A stretch of 64,000 nucleotides of DNA from Pannonibacter tanglangensis (GCF_009915685.1 NZ_JAABLP010000002.1), one strand, 5' to 3'. Positions 17,684-26,963 are shown, counted from the first letter of the stretch. Numbers and translations: made by a program. The notes: generated from the sequence alone by a model not told the origin.

Positions 17684-20600
17684 ATGAACGCTCACGCACC
17701 CATCGTTGCGCACGAAAACAAGCCCGGCAAGTCCATTTCACTGGAAGACAAGTATTCTGCCACGGATGGACGCATTTATCTGACAGGCATCCAGGCCCTG
17801 GTGCGCCTGGCGCTCGACCGCAAGCGCCTGGATCGTGCGGCCGGGCTCAAGACCGGCGGGTTCATTTCCGGCTACCGCGGCTCGCCGCTCGCCGGTTACG
17901 ACACCGAGCTGACCCGCGCCCGCCGTCACCTCTCCGCCCATGACGTGGTGTTCAAGCCGGGCGTCAACGAGGAACTCGGTGCCACCGCCGTCTGGGGCTC
18001 CCAGAAGGTCCGCCAGCATGGGCGCGGCTCCAGTTTCGATGGCGTGTTCGGCATCTGGTACGGCAAGGCGCCCGGCGTCGACCGCGCCGGGGACGTGCTC
18101 AAGCAGGCCAATGCCTCGGGCGTCGACCGGCACGGCGGCGTGCTGGCCCTGGCGGGTGACGATCATCTCGCAAAGTCGTCGATCCTGCCGGCGCAGAGCG
18201 AATTCTTCTTCGAGCATGCCGAAATGCCGGTGCTCAATCCGGCCGACATCCAGGATGTCCTCGACTACGGCCTGCACGGTTTCGAGCTGTCGCGCTTTTC
18301 CGGCCTCTGGGCGGCGATCATCTGCCTTGCCGACACGATGGATGCCTCGGCCACCATTTCGGTGCGTCCGGAGCGGCTGGCCTTCCTGCGGCCCGAGTTC
18401 GATCCGCGTGACGACCAGGACCTCAACCGTGTGCTGCTGCTCGGCAACCGTCTCGAGACCGAGCGCCTGCTGCGCGATGTGCGCCTGCCTGCGGCCCAGG
18501 CCTATGTCCGGGCAAACCGGCTTGATCACGTCGCCTTCGGCGCCAGCCGTCCGCGCTTCGGCATCGTCGCCACCGGCAAGGCTTTCCGCGACCTGCTGCA
18601 GGCGCTGGACCTGATGGGCATTTCCGAGGCCCGGGCCCGCGACATCGGCCTTGCCGTCTACAAGGTGGCGATGCCCTGGCCGCTTGAGCCGCAGGCATTC
18701 TCCGAATTCGGGCGCGGCCTGTCGAAGCTGCTCGTCGTGGAGCACAAGCGGGCCTTCATGGAACCGCAGATCAAGTCGATCTCCTATCACTGGCCAGAAG
18801 GCTCGCGGCCGCTGATCTGGGGCAAGCGCACGCCGGATGGCTCGCATTTCCTGTCGGATGTGCTGGAACTGTCGGCAGCCGAGATCATCCAGGCCCTGCT
18901 CAAGTTCCTGCCCGACGAGGTGGTGAGCGACGAGATGCGCGGCGTCGCCGAGAAGATGACGATGCAGGTGATGTGGGCGCAGGGCCACGCGGAACGTGCG
19001 GCGCGCGTGCCGTATTTCTGCTCCGGCTGCCCGCATTCCTCCTCGACCAAGACCCCCGAGGGCTCGCGTTCGCTGCCGGGCATCGGCTGCCACGCCATGA
19101 CCGAGCAGGCCGGCCGCACCACGGATGGCCAGATCGCGATGGGCGGCGAGGGCGTGCTGTGGGTTGGCCAGAAGGACTTCTCCAACGACACGCATGTCTT
19201 TGCGAACCTGGGCGACGGCACCTATTTCCATTCCGGTATTCTCGCCATCCGCCAGGCGATCTCCGCCCGGGTGCCGATCACCTACAAGATCCTCTACAAC
19301 GACGCCGTCGCCATGACCGGCGGCCAGCCGCATGACGGCAACCTGACGGTGCCGCAGATCACCCGCCAGCTTGAGGCCGAGGGTGTCGAGCGCATCGCCG
19401 TCGTCTCGGAAGATCCGGACGCCTACATCGGCCGCAGCGACCTCGCGCCGCTGACCCAGGTGGTGCACCGCGATTTCCTGATGGACGTGCAGCGCGAGTT
19501 CCAGACGGTCGAGGGCGTCACGGTCATCGTCTATGACCAGACCTGCGCGGCCGAGAAGCGCCGTCGCCGCAAGAAGGGCTCCTTCCCGGATCCGGACCTG
19601 CGGCTGTTCATCAACGACCGCGTCTGCGAGGGCTGCGGCGATTGCTCGGTGCAGTCGAACTGCCTGTCGGTCGAGCCGCTGAAGACGCCGTTCGGCGAGA
19701 AGCGCCAGATCAACCAGTCGAGCTGCAACAAGGACTTCTCCTGCGTGAAGGGCTTCTGCCCGTCCTTCGTCGAGGTCGAGGGGGCGGCGCTGCGCAAGGC
19801 CACCACCAAGGGCCTCGACATCGACGCGATGCTGGCCGGCCTGCCGCCGGTGACGCTGCCGGGCCTGGAACGCACCCGCAACCTCCTCGTCGCCGGCATC
19901 GGCGGCATGGGCGTGACGACGATCTCCGCTGTCCTGGCCATGGCCGCGCATCTCGACGGCATCCAGGCCTCGACGCTCGACATGACCGGTCTGGCGCAGA
20001 AGGGCGGTCCGGTGACCTCGCACGTGCGCTTTGCCTCGCTGGAGCGCGAGATCGAGGGGCCGCGCGTGCCCACCGCAGCGCTGGACGTGCTGATCGCCTC
20101 CGACATGGTGGTGGCCACCAATGCCGAGCAGCTCGCGCTGGCCAACCGCGCGGTGCTGCTCAGCGTCGCCAACACCCGCGTCGCGCCGACGGCCGAATTC
20201 GTGCTGAAGCAGACGCTGTCCTTCGACGAGGCACGCATGCTGAAGTCGCTCGAGGCCGCCTCGCAGACCTGCCTGCCCGTGGATGCGGCCAGCGTTGCCG
20301 AGAAGCTCTTCGGCGATGCCATCTATGCGAACATGATGCTGGTCGGCATGGCCTATCAGGCCGGCGGCCTGCCGGTCCGGGCCGAGGCGATCGAGGCGGC
20401 GCTTGAGCTGAACGGCGCATCCGTTGCCAGCAACATCAAGGCCTTCCGTGCCGGGCGCGTGCTGGCAGCCGCACCGCAGCAGATCCTCTCGGCGCTGCCG
20501 GGTCAGGAGAAGCCGGCGGCCGAGACGCTGGACGAGAAGATCGCCCGCTATGTCGGCGAGCTGACCGCCTACCAGGATGCCGCCTATGCGGCCCGCTTCA

Positions 20601-21196
20601 GCACGCTGGTGGCGGACCTGCGCAAGGCCGATGCGACGCATGGCCCGGGCACCTTCCGCCTGACCGAGACGGTCGCGGACATGCTCTACAAGGTGATGGC
20701 CTACAAGGACGAGTACGAGGTTGCCCGCCTCTATGCCGATCCGGCCTTCAAGACCAAGCTGATGGCGCAGTTCGACGATCCGAAGAAGGTGAAGGTCCTG
20801 CTCGCCCCGCCGCTGCTGGCCCACCGCAAGGACCCGAAGACCGGCCGTCCGGCCAAGATCGCCTTCGGCCCCTGGATCTTCTCTGCCTTCCGCCTGCTGT
20901 CGAGGTTCAAGTCGCTGCGCGGCAGCAAGCTCGACATCTTCGGCTACAGCGCCGAACGCAAGGCCGAGCGCGCGCTGGTCGACAGCTACAGCGCCGATGT
21001 CGCCGTGATCACCCGTCATCTCGGCACGGCCAACTACGGCCTGCTGGTCGAGATCGCCCGCGTGCCGGATCTGGTCCGCGGCTTCGGTCCGGTGAAGGAG
21101 GCCAACCTTGAGAAGGCCGAGGCCAAGCGCGACCAGCTGATGCAGAAGCTTGTGGCCGGAACGGGCCCGGAAGGCTTCATGGCGGCGGCCGAGTAA
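17684..21196 (+). CDS. Indolepyruvate ferredoxin oxidoreductase, fused alpha-beta
   Basis: This 1170-residue enzyme oxidatively decarboxylates aryl-2-oxo acids (from Trp, Phe, Tyr) to acyl-CoA, using thiamine pyrophosphate and iron-sulfur clusters. The N-terminal IorA-like part has FISGYRGSPLAGYDTEL and PGVNEELGATAVWGSQ; a TPP-binding region is near ANLGDGTYFHSG. A ferredoxin-like cluster has Cys648, 651, 654 and 659, with more Cys in SSCNKDFSC and GFCPSF. The IorB-like part starts near NLLVAGIGGMGVTTISAV. The Bradyrhizobium-type single-chain form is usual in alphaproteobacteria. A GAGGAGGGG site precedes the ATG, and the divergent Lrp gene is the likely regulator. Confidence 0.95.
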   Translation: MNAHAPIVAHENKPGKSISLEDKYSATDGRIYLTGIQALVRLALDRKRLDRAAGLKTGGFISGYRGSPLAGYDTELTRARRHLSAHDVVFKPGVNEELGATAVWGSQKVRQHGRGSSFDGVFGIWYGKAPGVDRAGDVLKQANASGVDRHGGVLALAGDDHLAKSSILPAQSEFFFEHAEMPVLNPADIQDVLDYGLHGFELSRFSGLWAAIICLADTMDASATISVRPERLAFLRPEFDPRDDQDLNRVLLLGNRLETERLLRDVRLPAAQAYVRANRLDHVAFGASRPRFGIVATGKAFRDLLQALDLMGISEARARDIGLAVYKVAMPWPLEPQAFSEFGRGLSKLLVVEHKRAFMEPQIKSISYHWPEGSRPLIWGKRTPDGSHFLSDVLELSAAEIIQALLKFLPDEVVSDEMRGVAEKMTMQVMWAQGHAERAARVPYFCSGCPHSSSTKTPEGSRSLPGIGCHAMTEQAGRTTDGQIAMGGEGVLWVGQKDFSNDTHVFANLGDGTYFHSGILAIRQAISARVPITYKILYNDAVAMTGGQPHDGNLTVPQITRQLEAEGVERIAVVSEDPDAYIGRSDLAPLTQVVHRDFLMDVQREFQTVEGVTVIVYDQTCAAEKRRRRKKGSFPDPDLRLFINDRVCEGCGDCSVQSNCLSVEPLKTPFGEKRQINQSSCNKDFSCVKGFCPSFVEVEGAALRKATTKGLDIDAMLAGLPPVTLPGLERTRNLLVAGIGGMGVTTISAVLAMAAHLDGIQASTLDMTGLAQKGGPVTSHVRFASLEREIEGPRVPTAALDVLIASDMVVATNAEQLALANRAVLLSVANTRVAPTAEFVLKQTLSFDEARMLKSLEAASQTCLPVDAASVAEKLFGDAIYANMMLVGMAYQAGGLPVRAEAIEAALELNGASVASNIKAFRAGRVLAAAPQQILSALPGQEKPAAETLDEKIARYVGELTAYQDAAYAARFSTLVADLRKADATHGPGTFRLTETVADMLYKVMAYKDEYEVARLYADPAFKTKLMAQFDDPKKVKVLLAPPLLAHRKDPKTGRPAKIAFGPWIFSAFRLLSRFKSLRGSKLDIFGYSAERKAERALVDSYSADVAVITRHLGTANYGLLVEIARVPDLVRGFGPVKEANLEKAEAKRDQLMQKLVAGTGPEGFMAAAE

Positions 21197-21225
21197 GCCG
21201 CCTCCCGGCGGATCGTCCAGCCTGT

Positions 21226-21249
21226 CCCGGGCGCGCGCACGCGCCCGGG
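21226..21249. terminator. Hairpin between convergent genes
   Basis: CCCGGGCGC and GCGCCCGGG form a perfect 9-bp stem around a 6-base loop, between the oxidoreductase stop and the P1 peptidase stop. There is no U-tract on either side, so termination is uncertain. Confidence 0.4.
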
Positions 21250-21269
21250 CTGCAACGACCGGTGGCCGT

Positions 21270-22295
21270 TCAGGCGCGGGTCCCGCCGAACCGCTGCTGC
21301 CAGGTCGGCACCGGATCCCCCGGGGCCGGCGTTGCATGATAGATGCCCCGGGCAATGGCGCGGGCGAGGGTGGACACGGCGGCAGCCCCCAGCTGCACCA
21401 TGTCCGCCATCGGCCGCTCGAGCTTGCGTTGCCCCGTCGACAGGGCAAACACCAGATCCCCGTCCAGCGGCGTGTGCGCCGGCCACAGCGCGCGGGCGAG
21501 CCCGTCATGGGCCATCACGGCCAGCCGTTTGGCCTCGGCCTTGGTCAGGATCGCGTCGGTGGCGACGGCGGCAATGGTGGTGTTGGCGCCTGCCGACAGC
21601 GCATCGAGCTTGGTCCGCACGTCGACGGCATCCGGCGGCAGCGGCGCGGGATAGCCGAGACCGCCGAACTCGCCGTCCCGCTCGTAGGGTGCCGCCCAGA
21701 AATGCCGCGTATCGCCGACGGTTGCCCGTCCGAGTGCGTTCACGGCGACAATCGCCCCGACCGTCACGCCGTTGTCCAGGCGGATCGACGCCGAGCCGAG
21801 CCCGCCCTTCAGGTTGGCCGTGGTCGCGCCGCAGCCGGCCCCATGGGAGCCGAGCGGGAAGTCGCGCGAGACCGTGTCCAGCGCCGCGCGGCCGAGATCG
21901 CGGTAAGGGGCGGCGTCGCCCCAGCTCTTGTTGCCGCCGTTCAGCAGGTCGAACAGGATCGCCGAGGGAACGATCGGCACGCGCACCGGCCCGACCTGGA
22001 ACCCGCGCCCCATTTCCGCCAGTCGTCCCTGCACGCCCGCGCCGGCATCGAGGCCGAAGGCGGAGCCGCCGGCCAGCACGATGGCATCGACGGCTTCGAC
22101 CGTCTGCTCCGGCTCCAGCAAGGCGATCTCGCGCGTGCCCGGAGCACCGCCATGGATGGCGACCGAGGCGACGGCCGGCTGGTCGGGCAGGATCACGGTG
22201 ACGCCGGACTTGAGATCATGGTCATCGGCCCAGCCGACGGAGAGCCCCGGCACGTCGGTGATCAGGTTGCGCGGCGCGCCTGTCGGTCTGGCCAA
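21270..22295 (-). CDS. P1 (S58) family N-terminal nucleophile peptidase
   Basis: The 341-residue model belongs to the DmpA/NylC family, which cleaves itself into two chains and acts on N-terminal amino acids or amide oligomers. Autocleavage is expected before Thr239 in AGANTTIAAVATDAIL. Other family segments are NLITDVPGLSVGWADD at the N-terminus, VLAGGSAFGLDAG, and SHGAGCGATTANLKGG. The start is a TTG at 22295 with a GGGAGG site 7 bases ahead; the upstream open frame to 22415 is basic and not similar. It lies 147 bases downstream of the flavin reductase gene on the same strand. Confidence 0.88.
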   Translation of the reverse strand: MARPTGAPRNLITDVPGLSVGWADDHDLKSGVTVILPDQPAVASVAIHGGAPGTREIALLEPEQTVEAVDAIVLAGGSAFGLDAGAGVQGRLAEMGRGFQVGPVRVPIVPSAILFDLLNGGNKSWGDAAPYRDLGRAALDTVSRDFPLGSHGAGCGATTANLKGGLGSASIRLDNGVTVGAIVAVNALGRATVGDTRHFWAAPYERDGEFGGLGYPAPLPPDAVDVRTKLDALSAGANTTIAAVATDAILTKAEAKRLAVMAHDGLARALWPAHTPLDGDLVFALSTGQRKLERPMADMVQLGAAAVSTLARAIARGIYHATPAPGDPVPTWQQRFGGTRA

Positions 22296-22442
22296 GGTCT
22301 GCCTCCCTCGCGCCCCGCGCGGAGGGCGGGCTTGCGGGCTTTCGGGGAGCTGCGCGGCGACGGACACCGGCAGCGGCGAGAGGCCCAGCCTGCGCGGCTT
22401 TTGCCGCCAGCGCAAGGGTGGCGCTGCGTCGCGGTCAGCCGG

Positions 22443-22955
22443 TCACAGGCTGTGGTAGGCGCGGCCCTTGTAGACGAGGGCCTCGGCGGCGCTGCCGAGC
22501 TGCACCGCCTTGAGGGCGCCGACAAAGATCGTGTGGGAGCCGACGTCATGGGCCTGGAGCAGGCTGCAGTCGGCGCTCATCAGCGCGTCGCTGAGGACCG
22601 GGGCTCCGGTGACCAGCTGTTCCCAGCTGGCAGCGGCAAAGCGGGGTTCCATGTCGGCGCCGGCGCGCCCGGCAAAGATGTCGGACAGGGCGCTCTGGTG
22701 GCCGGCCAGCGTGTTGAGGCAGAAGACTCGGTTCTCGAGCACGGCCGCATGAATGCGGCTGGTGCGGTTGACGCAGACGATCAGGGCCGGGGGCGCGTCG
22801 GTCAGCGAGCAGGCGGCCGACACCGTGGCCCCGCAGCGGCCCGATGCGCCGTCGGTGGTGAGCACGTGCACCGCGGAGGCAATGCGGCTCATGGCCTCGC
22901 GAAAGCGCGGGACGTCGACGGCGGGCAAGGTATCTGCGGCATGCGACTGGGACAT
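22443..22955 (-). CDS. Flavin reductase-like protein (HpaC/RutF type)
   Basis: The 170-residue protein matches the short flavin reductase domain that supplies FMNH2 or FADH2 to two-component monooxygenases. Visible segments include FREAMSRIASAVHVLTTDG, VSAACSLTDAPPALIVCVNR, FCLNTLAGHQ and the C-terminal HTIFVGALKAVQLG and YKGRAYHSL, which fit the FMN-binding split barrel. No monooxygenase gene is adjacent, so the partner is unknown; it may simply share a transcript with the P1 peptidase. Confidence 0.88.
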   Translation of the reverse strand: MSQSHAADTLPAVDVPRFREAMSRIASAVHVLTTDGASGRCGATVSAACSLTDAPPALIVCVNRTSRIHAAVLENRVFCLNTLAGHQSALSDIFAGRAGADMEPRFAAASWEQLVTGAPVLSDALMSADCSLLQAHDVGSHTIFVGALKAVQLGSAAEALVYKGRAYHSL

Positions 22956-23253
22956 GGGTGGAAAGGTCTTCCCTTGCGGCTGGCGCTTGAAGCGCGGGAC
23001 AAACGGGCCTGACAGCCGCCGGACAGGGGGCAGATGACCACGAGAGGCAGCATATAACGCGCTCGTGTCAGTCTGGCACCTTGCGGTAAACGACTGGTTG
23101 GAGAAAATTTTCGTCGCCGGGCAAGCTGAGGCCGGGCCGGTTGCACTTAAGGGATGCGCGCGCGTGCAGCAGACTGTACAGGAGGGACACAGTGTAGCGC
23201 CGGGGCGGAGCAGGCCGCAGCCCGGTCAGGTGTCGGGCAGGGGTCGAGTGGGC
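22956..23253. other. Divergent spacer upstream of binding protein
   Basis: Just under 300 bases between the flavin reductase and the ABC binding protein. It contains a short AT-rich tract near 23100 (GGAGAAAATTTTCG) and a CAGGAGGG at 23178 whose nearest start codon is followed at once by a stop. No gene is supported. Confidence 0.4.
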
Positions 23254-24381
23254 ATGACGTGGCGGATCGGACGGGTTGCTTTGGGACTTGCGGCCCTGCT
23301 CATGGGCAGCGCCCTGTCGCAGGCTCCGGCAGCGGCCGACATGGTCATCGGTGTCGCGGCCCCGCTCAACGGTCCCTTCGCGCCGCTTGGCCAGCAGCTC
23401 CTGTCCGGCGTGCGCGAAGCCGTCGCCGACGTCAACGCACGTGGCGGGATCGCCGGTCAGAAGCTGAAGGTTGAGGCGGTCGATGACGGCTGCGAGGCGA
23501 AGAAGGCGGAAGCCGTTGCCAACCAGCTCGTCGGCAGCAAGGTACGTCTGGTGGTCGGTCATGTCTGTTCGGCGGCCTCGCAGGCGGCAGCCCGTGTCTA
23601 TGCGGCGGCGGGCATCGTCCAGATCAGCCCCGCGTCCCTGTCGCCGCGCCTGACGGAGGACCGGGCCGGACCGGGCCTGTTCCGTCTGGCACGCCGCGAC
23701 GATGCCCAGGCCGGGGCGATTGCCGATCTGCTCCTGTCCGAGTTCGGTGCAGCGCGGGTCGCCCTCATTGCCGACCGCAGCGCCTACGGCAAGGCGCTGT
23801 CCGATGCGGTGAAGGAAAGGATCAACGCCGGCGGCTTGCGCGAGGCCGTCAACCTGACCTTCGAGCCGGGCGAAAAGGATTTCCGCGGTCTTGCCTCGAC
23901 CCTGAAAGGGGAACAGATCGACGCGCTGTTCGTGGCCGCCCATGGCGCCGACACCGGCGCCCTGAAGGCGGCGATGGACGGTCTCGGCCTGTCGGTGCCG
24001 GTGATTGCCGGCGATGCGGTGATGGGCACCGAGTACGGGGTCGCGGCCGGAGCGGCCGCGGAGGGCATCCGGGTTGCCTTCCTTCCGGATGCCACAGGCC
24101 TGGAGCGCGCTCGGCCGGTGGTCGAGCGTCTCAGGGCACGCAAGGACGAGGCGCTGGGCTACACGCTTCCGGCCTATGCCGCGGTGGAGCTCTACGCGAC
24201 CGCAGTCGCCGAAGCCGGCAGTCCCGACGGGATGGCCGTGGCTGCGGCGCTGCAGGCCGGGCGCTTCGAGACCGTTCTCGGACCCTTGCGCTTCCTGCCC
24301 TCCGGGGACGCGGATCTGCCGGGCTTTGCCTTCTACGACTGGCGTGAGGGCGCGTTCCGGCCCGTGGCCCGGACCGATTAA
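23254..24381 (+). CDS. Branched-chain amino-acid-type ABC substrate-binding protein
   Basis: The 375-residue periplasmic protein has a signal peptide (MTWRIGRVALGLAALLMGSA, cleavage near APAAA-DM) and a type I binding-protein fold of the Leu/Ile/Val family. Typical segments are IGVAAPLNGPFAPLGQQLL, the Cys pair in VDDGCEAKKA and VGHVCSAAS, and ALIADRSAYGKALSDAVKE. The ligand may be an amino acid or a small amide. No LivHMGF genes are adjacent. The ATG at 23254 opens the signal peptide; an in-frame GTG two codons earlier is possible. Confidence 0.87.
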   Translation: MTWRIGRVALGLAALLMGSALSQAPAAADMVIGVAAPLNGPFAPLGQQLLSGVREAVADVNARGGIAGQKLKVEAVDDGCEAKKAEAVANQLVGSKVRLVVGHVCSAASQAAARVYAAAGIVQISPASLSPRLTEDRAGPGLFRLARRDDAQAGAIADLLLSEFGAARVALIADRSAYGKALSDAVKERINAGGLREAVNLTFEPGEKDFRGLASTLKGEQIDALFVAAHGADTGALKAAMDGLGLSVPVIAGDAVMGTEYGVAAGAAAEGIRVAFLPDATGLERARPVVERLRARKDEALGYTLPAYAAVELYATAVAEAGSPDGMAVAAALQAGRFETVLGPLRFLPSGDADLPGFAFYDWREGAFRPVARTD

Positions 24382-24474
24382 CCCTTCCTTCATCTTTTCC
24401 CTGCCGATGGCTGCCACACCGCCGCGCGGCTGCTAGGCTGCGCCCCTGACCCTCGGCAGAGACAGGTGGAGGCC

Positions 24475-25083
24475 ATGGCAGGTCACGGCGGATCCAGCCC
24501 TTTTGCGACACCCTGTGCGGCACGTCCGGCACGCGCGTCCCGCTCCGGGGCAATGAGCGCGTTCCTTGCGCCGCTCTCGATGGCTGTGGCGCTGTTTCTC
24601 GCCGTCTGTGCGCTGGTGACGGCAACCCGTCCTGCCGAGGCCGGCGGCACGCTGGTGCATTTCGAGGATCCGCGCTTTGCCCCCGGCACCATCGTGGTGC
24701 GCAACGGCGAGCGGCGTCTCTATCTGGTGGTCGGGCAGGGCAGGGCGCTCGCCTATCCGGTTGCGGTCGGCAAGCGCGGCAAGAGCTGGACCGGCCAGAC
24801 CTTCATCGACGGCAAGTATGTCAAGCCGGCCTGGATCCCGCCGGCCGAGGTGAAGCGTGACATCCCGTCCTTGCCGGACCGCATTCCCGGCGGCGCGCCC
24901 AACAACCCGATGGGCATTGCCGCGCTGACCCTCTCTGGCGGCGAGTATGCCATCCACGGCACCAACCGCCCCGACAGCATCGGCCGCCCGGTCTCCTACG
25001 GCTGCATCCGCATGCATAACGACGACATCGCCGACCTGTTCCACCGCGTCGCCGTCAACACGCCGGTCGTGGCGCTGCCATAA
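24475..25083 (+). CDS. L,D-transpeptidase (YkuD domain)
   Basis: The 202-residue protein carries a single membrane segment (about residues 29-50) that acts as a signal peptide or anchor, then a YkuD domain with the HGTN motif at His161 and the catalytic Cys177 in SYGCIRMHN. Such enzymes crosslink peptidoglycan by 3-3 bonds or attach lipoprotein. The N-terminal 27 residues before the hydrophobic stretch are unusual (GHGGSSPFATPC); an internal ATG at residue 27 would give a cleaner signal peptide. GGTGGAGG precedes the ATG at 24475. It is about 90 bases after the ABC binding protein and may be separate. Confidence 0.9.
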   Translation: MAGHGGSSPFATPCAARPARASRSGAMSAFLAPLSMAVALFLAVCALVTATRPAEAGGTLVHFEDPRFAPGTIVVRNGERRLYLVVGQGRALAYPVAVGKRGKSWTGQTFIDGKYVKPAWIPPAEVKRDIPSLPDRIPGGAPNNPMGIAALTLSGGEYAIHGTNRPDSIGRPVSYGCIRMHNDDIADLFHRVAVNTPVVALP

Positions 25084-25150
25084 GGCGGGCGGAGTTGACT
25101 GGGGTTGGAGTGCAGCGCAAACATGAAGCGGATCAAGCGTGGAGGTCTGA

Positions 25151-25381
25151 ATGGCATCGCTGACAGTTTCCCTTCCCGAGACGGTCAAGGACTGGGTCGA
25201 CCGCCAGACGCAACGCGGCCGCCACAGGAACGCTGAAGCCTATCTTCTGGACCTCATCGAGCGAGACCAGGCGCGCCAGGCCGCGCTCGACGCTCTGCAG
25301 AGGGAAATAGACGCAGGCATCGACAGCGGCCCGGCCGAGCCGCTCGATCTGGCTGATTTCAAGCGACGTGTCCGTGCCTGA
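25151..25381 (+). CDS. ParD-like antitoxin (type II TA)
   Basis: The 76-residue protein starts MASLTVSLPETVKDWVDRQT, a ribbon-helix-helix CopG/ParD-type N-terminus for DNA binding, followed by YLLDLIERDQARQAALDALQ and an acidic C-terminal half (EPLDLADFKRRVRA) that would wrap the toxin. Its stop codon overlaps the next start codon by one base (TGATG at 25379), so the toxin is translationally coupled. In such pairs the antitoxin, with the toxin, represses its own promoter in the 25084-25150 spacer. Confidence 0.9.
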   Translation: MASLTVSLPETVKDWVDRQTQRGRHRNAEAYLLDLIERDQARQAALDALQREIDAGIDSGPAEPLDLADFKRRVRA

Positions 25382-25707
25382 TGGGGCCAGACGCGGAAGC
25401 ATCAATCCAGCCCAAACTCACGCCGGCTGCACGCGCTGATCTCGAGGATATCTGGCACTATTCCAGTTCTCGATGGTCGGAGGCACAAGCCGATCAGTTC
25501 ATCGAGGATGTTTATCGCACGCTGCAACTGATATCCCTTAATCCGGGCATTGGGCGACTGCGCCGCGAGTTTAATGTGCACGTCCGCGTGCATGTCCATC
25601 GCGGGATCGTCATCCTCTATCAGGCTGAAAACGACAGCGTTTCAGTGTTGCGCCTGCTCGGCGGCGAAAGGGACTGGCAAACCATTCTGAACCGGCTTGA
25701 CGGCTGA
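25381..25707 (+). CDS. ParE/RelE-like toxin (type II TA)
   Basis: The 108-residue protein has the ParE plasmid-stabilisation fold: LTPAARADLEDIWHYSSSRW, AEQAD-like helix SEAQADQFIEDVY, NPGIGRLRREF and the C-terminal strand VHRGIVILYQAENDSVSVLRLL. ParE proteins poison DNA gyrase; some relatives act otherwise. The start (ATG 25381) overlaps the antitoxin stop. The N-terminal 10 residues (MGPDAEASIQ) are an extra tail compared with many ParE proteins, so an internal start is conceivable. This is a chromosomal TA pair with no mobile-element genes around it. Confidence 0.9.
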   Translation: MGPDAEASIQPKLTPAARADLEDIWHYSSSRWSEAQADQFIEDVYRTLQLISLNPGIGRLRREFNVHVRVHVHRGIVILYQAENDSVSVLRLLGGERDWQTILNRLDG

Positions 25708-25817
25708 CAGCCCGCCGCTCGTGCCTCGCGACCATTTCACGCCCCATCGCCACCTTGTGCCTCACGGCTGACCCGCACACTCTGGAGCCTTGATTCCTGA
25801 AGGGGCCGGAGCGGGCG

Positions 25818-26201
25818 ATGTTGTTCTATCTCACTGTCATTCTCGTCTGCCAGCTCGCGGGCGAGCTGATTGTCGTCGGGCTTGGCCTGCCGATGCCGGG
25901 GCCCGTGATCGGCATGATCCTGCTGTTTGCCGGGCTCGTCATCCGGGGCGGCATTCCGGAGGGGCTGACGCGGGTGGGGGATGCGTTTCTTTCCAACCTG
26001 TCGCTGCTGTTCATTCCAGCCGGTGTCGGCGTGGTGCTGCATGTCGGGCTGATCGCGCAGGAGGCCCGGGCGCTGGGCGCAGCCCTTCTCGGCAGCACGC
26101 TGATCGCCATCGCCGTCACCGGCGTCCTGATGCATCTGCTCACCCGCCGCCAGCGCGCCCGTGCCGGTGAGGGCAGGGGCGAGACGGGGGACCGGTCATG
26201 A
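25818..26201 (+). CDS. lrgA: CidA/LrgA family membrane protein
   Basis: The 127-residue protein has four membrane helices and the family landmark LGLPMPGPVIGMILLF near residue 22. LrgA/CidA proteins form membrane complexes with LrgB and are tied to cell-death control, murein hydrolase activity and, in recent work, to small organic acid (pyruvate or glycolate) transport. It overlaps lrgB by 4 bases (ATGA at 26198), which indicates translational coupling. Confidence 0.93.
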   Translation: MLFYLTVILVCQLAGELIVVGLGLPMPGPVIGMILLFAGLVIRGGIPEGLTRVGDAFLSNLSLLFIPAGVGVVLHVGLIAQEARALGAALLGSTLIAIAVTGVLMHLLTRRQRARAGEGRGETGDRS

Positions 26202-26923
26202 GCGCCCCGGCCAGCCTGACGGAGCTCTGGGTCTATCTCGCCGCCAGCCCGCTGACGGCGCTGACCATGACGCTGATCGCCTATCAATGCGGCATGTGGA
26301 TCTCGGCAAAAGCCGGCTTCAGCCCCCTTGCCAATCCGGTGCTGCTGGCAGTTCTGTTGCTGGTTGGCTTGCTGCTCGTCACCGGCACCGACTATCGCAC
26401 CTATTTCGAGGGCGCGCAGTTCGTCCACTTCCTGCTTGGACCGGCCACCGTGGCGCTGGCCTTGCCGCTCTACCGGCAGATCGAACGGGTGCGGCGCTCG
26501 GCCCTGGCCATCACGGTCAGCCTGCTCACGGGCGGCGCGGTGGCGGCGGCAACGGCGGTGGCCATCGGTGCCTTCTTCGGGGCCGGGCCGGACATTCTCG
26601 CCTCGCTCGCGCCGAAGTCGGTTACGGCCGCCGTTGCCATGGGCATTGCCGACAAGCTCGGCGGGCTGCCCTCGCTCACCGCCGTGCTGGTGATGATCAC
26701 CGGGGTGATCGGTGCCGCGCTGGGCCCGTTGCTGCTGACGCTCCTCGGCGTGCGCGATCCGGCCTCGCGCGGGCTGGCCATCGGCACGGCGGCGCATGGC
26801 ATCGGCACGGCGCGCGCGCTGCAGATGAGCGATCTCGAAGGCGCCTTCGCCGGCCTTGCAATGGGCCTCAACGCGCTTGCCACCGCGCTGCTCCTGCCGC
26901 TCGTCTGGGGCTGGATCTTCTGA
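26198..26923 (+). CDS. lrgB: LrgB family membrane protein
   Basis: The 241-residue protein has about seven membrane helices and the LrgB signatures FLLGPATVALALPLYRQ, LAPKSVTAAVAMGIA and GTAAHGIGTARAL. With the upstream LrgA it forms the LrgAB pair, which in plants (PLGG1) fuses into a glycolate transporter. No LytTR regulator is seen next to it. The gene converges on the VWA protein. Confidence 0.93.
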   Translation: MSAPASLTELWVYLAASPLTALTMTLIAYQCGMWISAKAGFSPLANPVLLAVLLLVGLLLVTGTDYRTYFEGAQFVHFLLGPATVALALPLYRQIERVRRSALAITVSLLTGGAVAAATAVAIGAFFGAGPDILASLAPKSVTAAVAMGIADKLGGLPSLTAVLVMITGVIGAALGPLLLTLLGVRDPASRGLAIGTAAHGIGTARALQMSDLEGAFAGLAMGLNALATALLLPLVWGWIF

Positions 26924-26963
26924 GCGCCGGGGCGCGGCAGACGCTCCGTCCCGCGCGACGCTC

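Noticed and set aside
17738..21508. Long minus-strand open frame (1256 codons) antisense to the indolepyruvate oxidoreductase
   Set aside because: It mirrors the codon structure of the real gene and has no domain match; typical GC-rich shadow frame.
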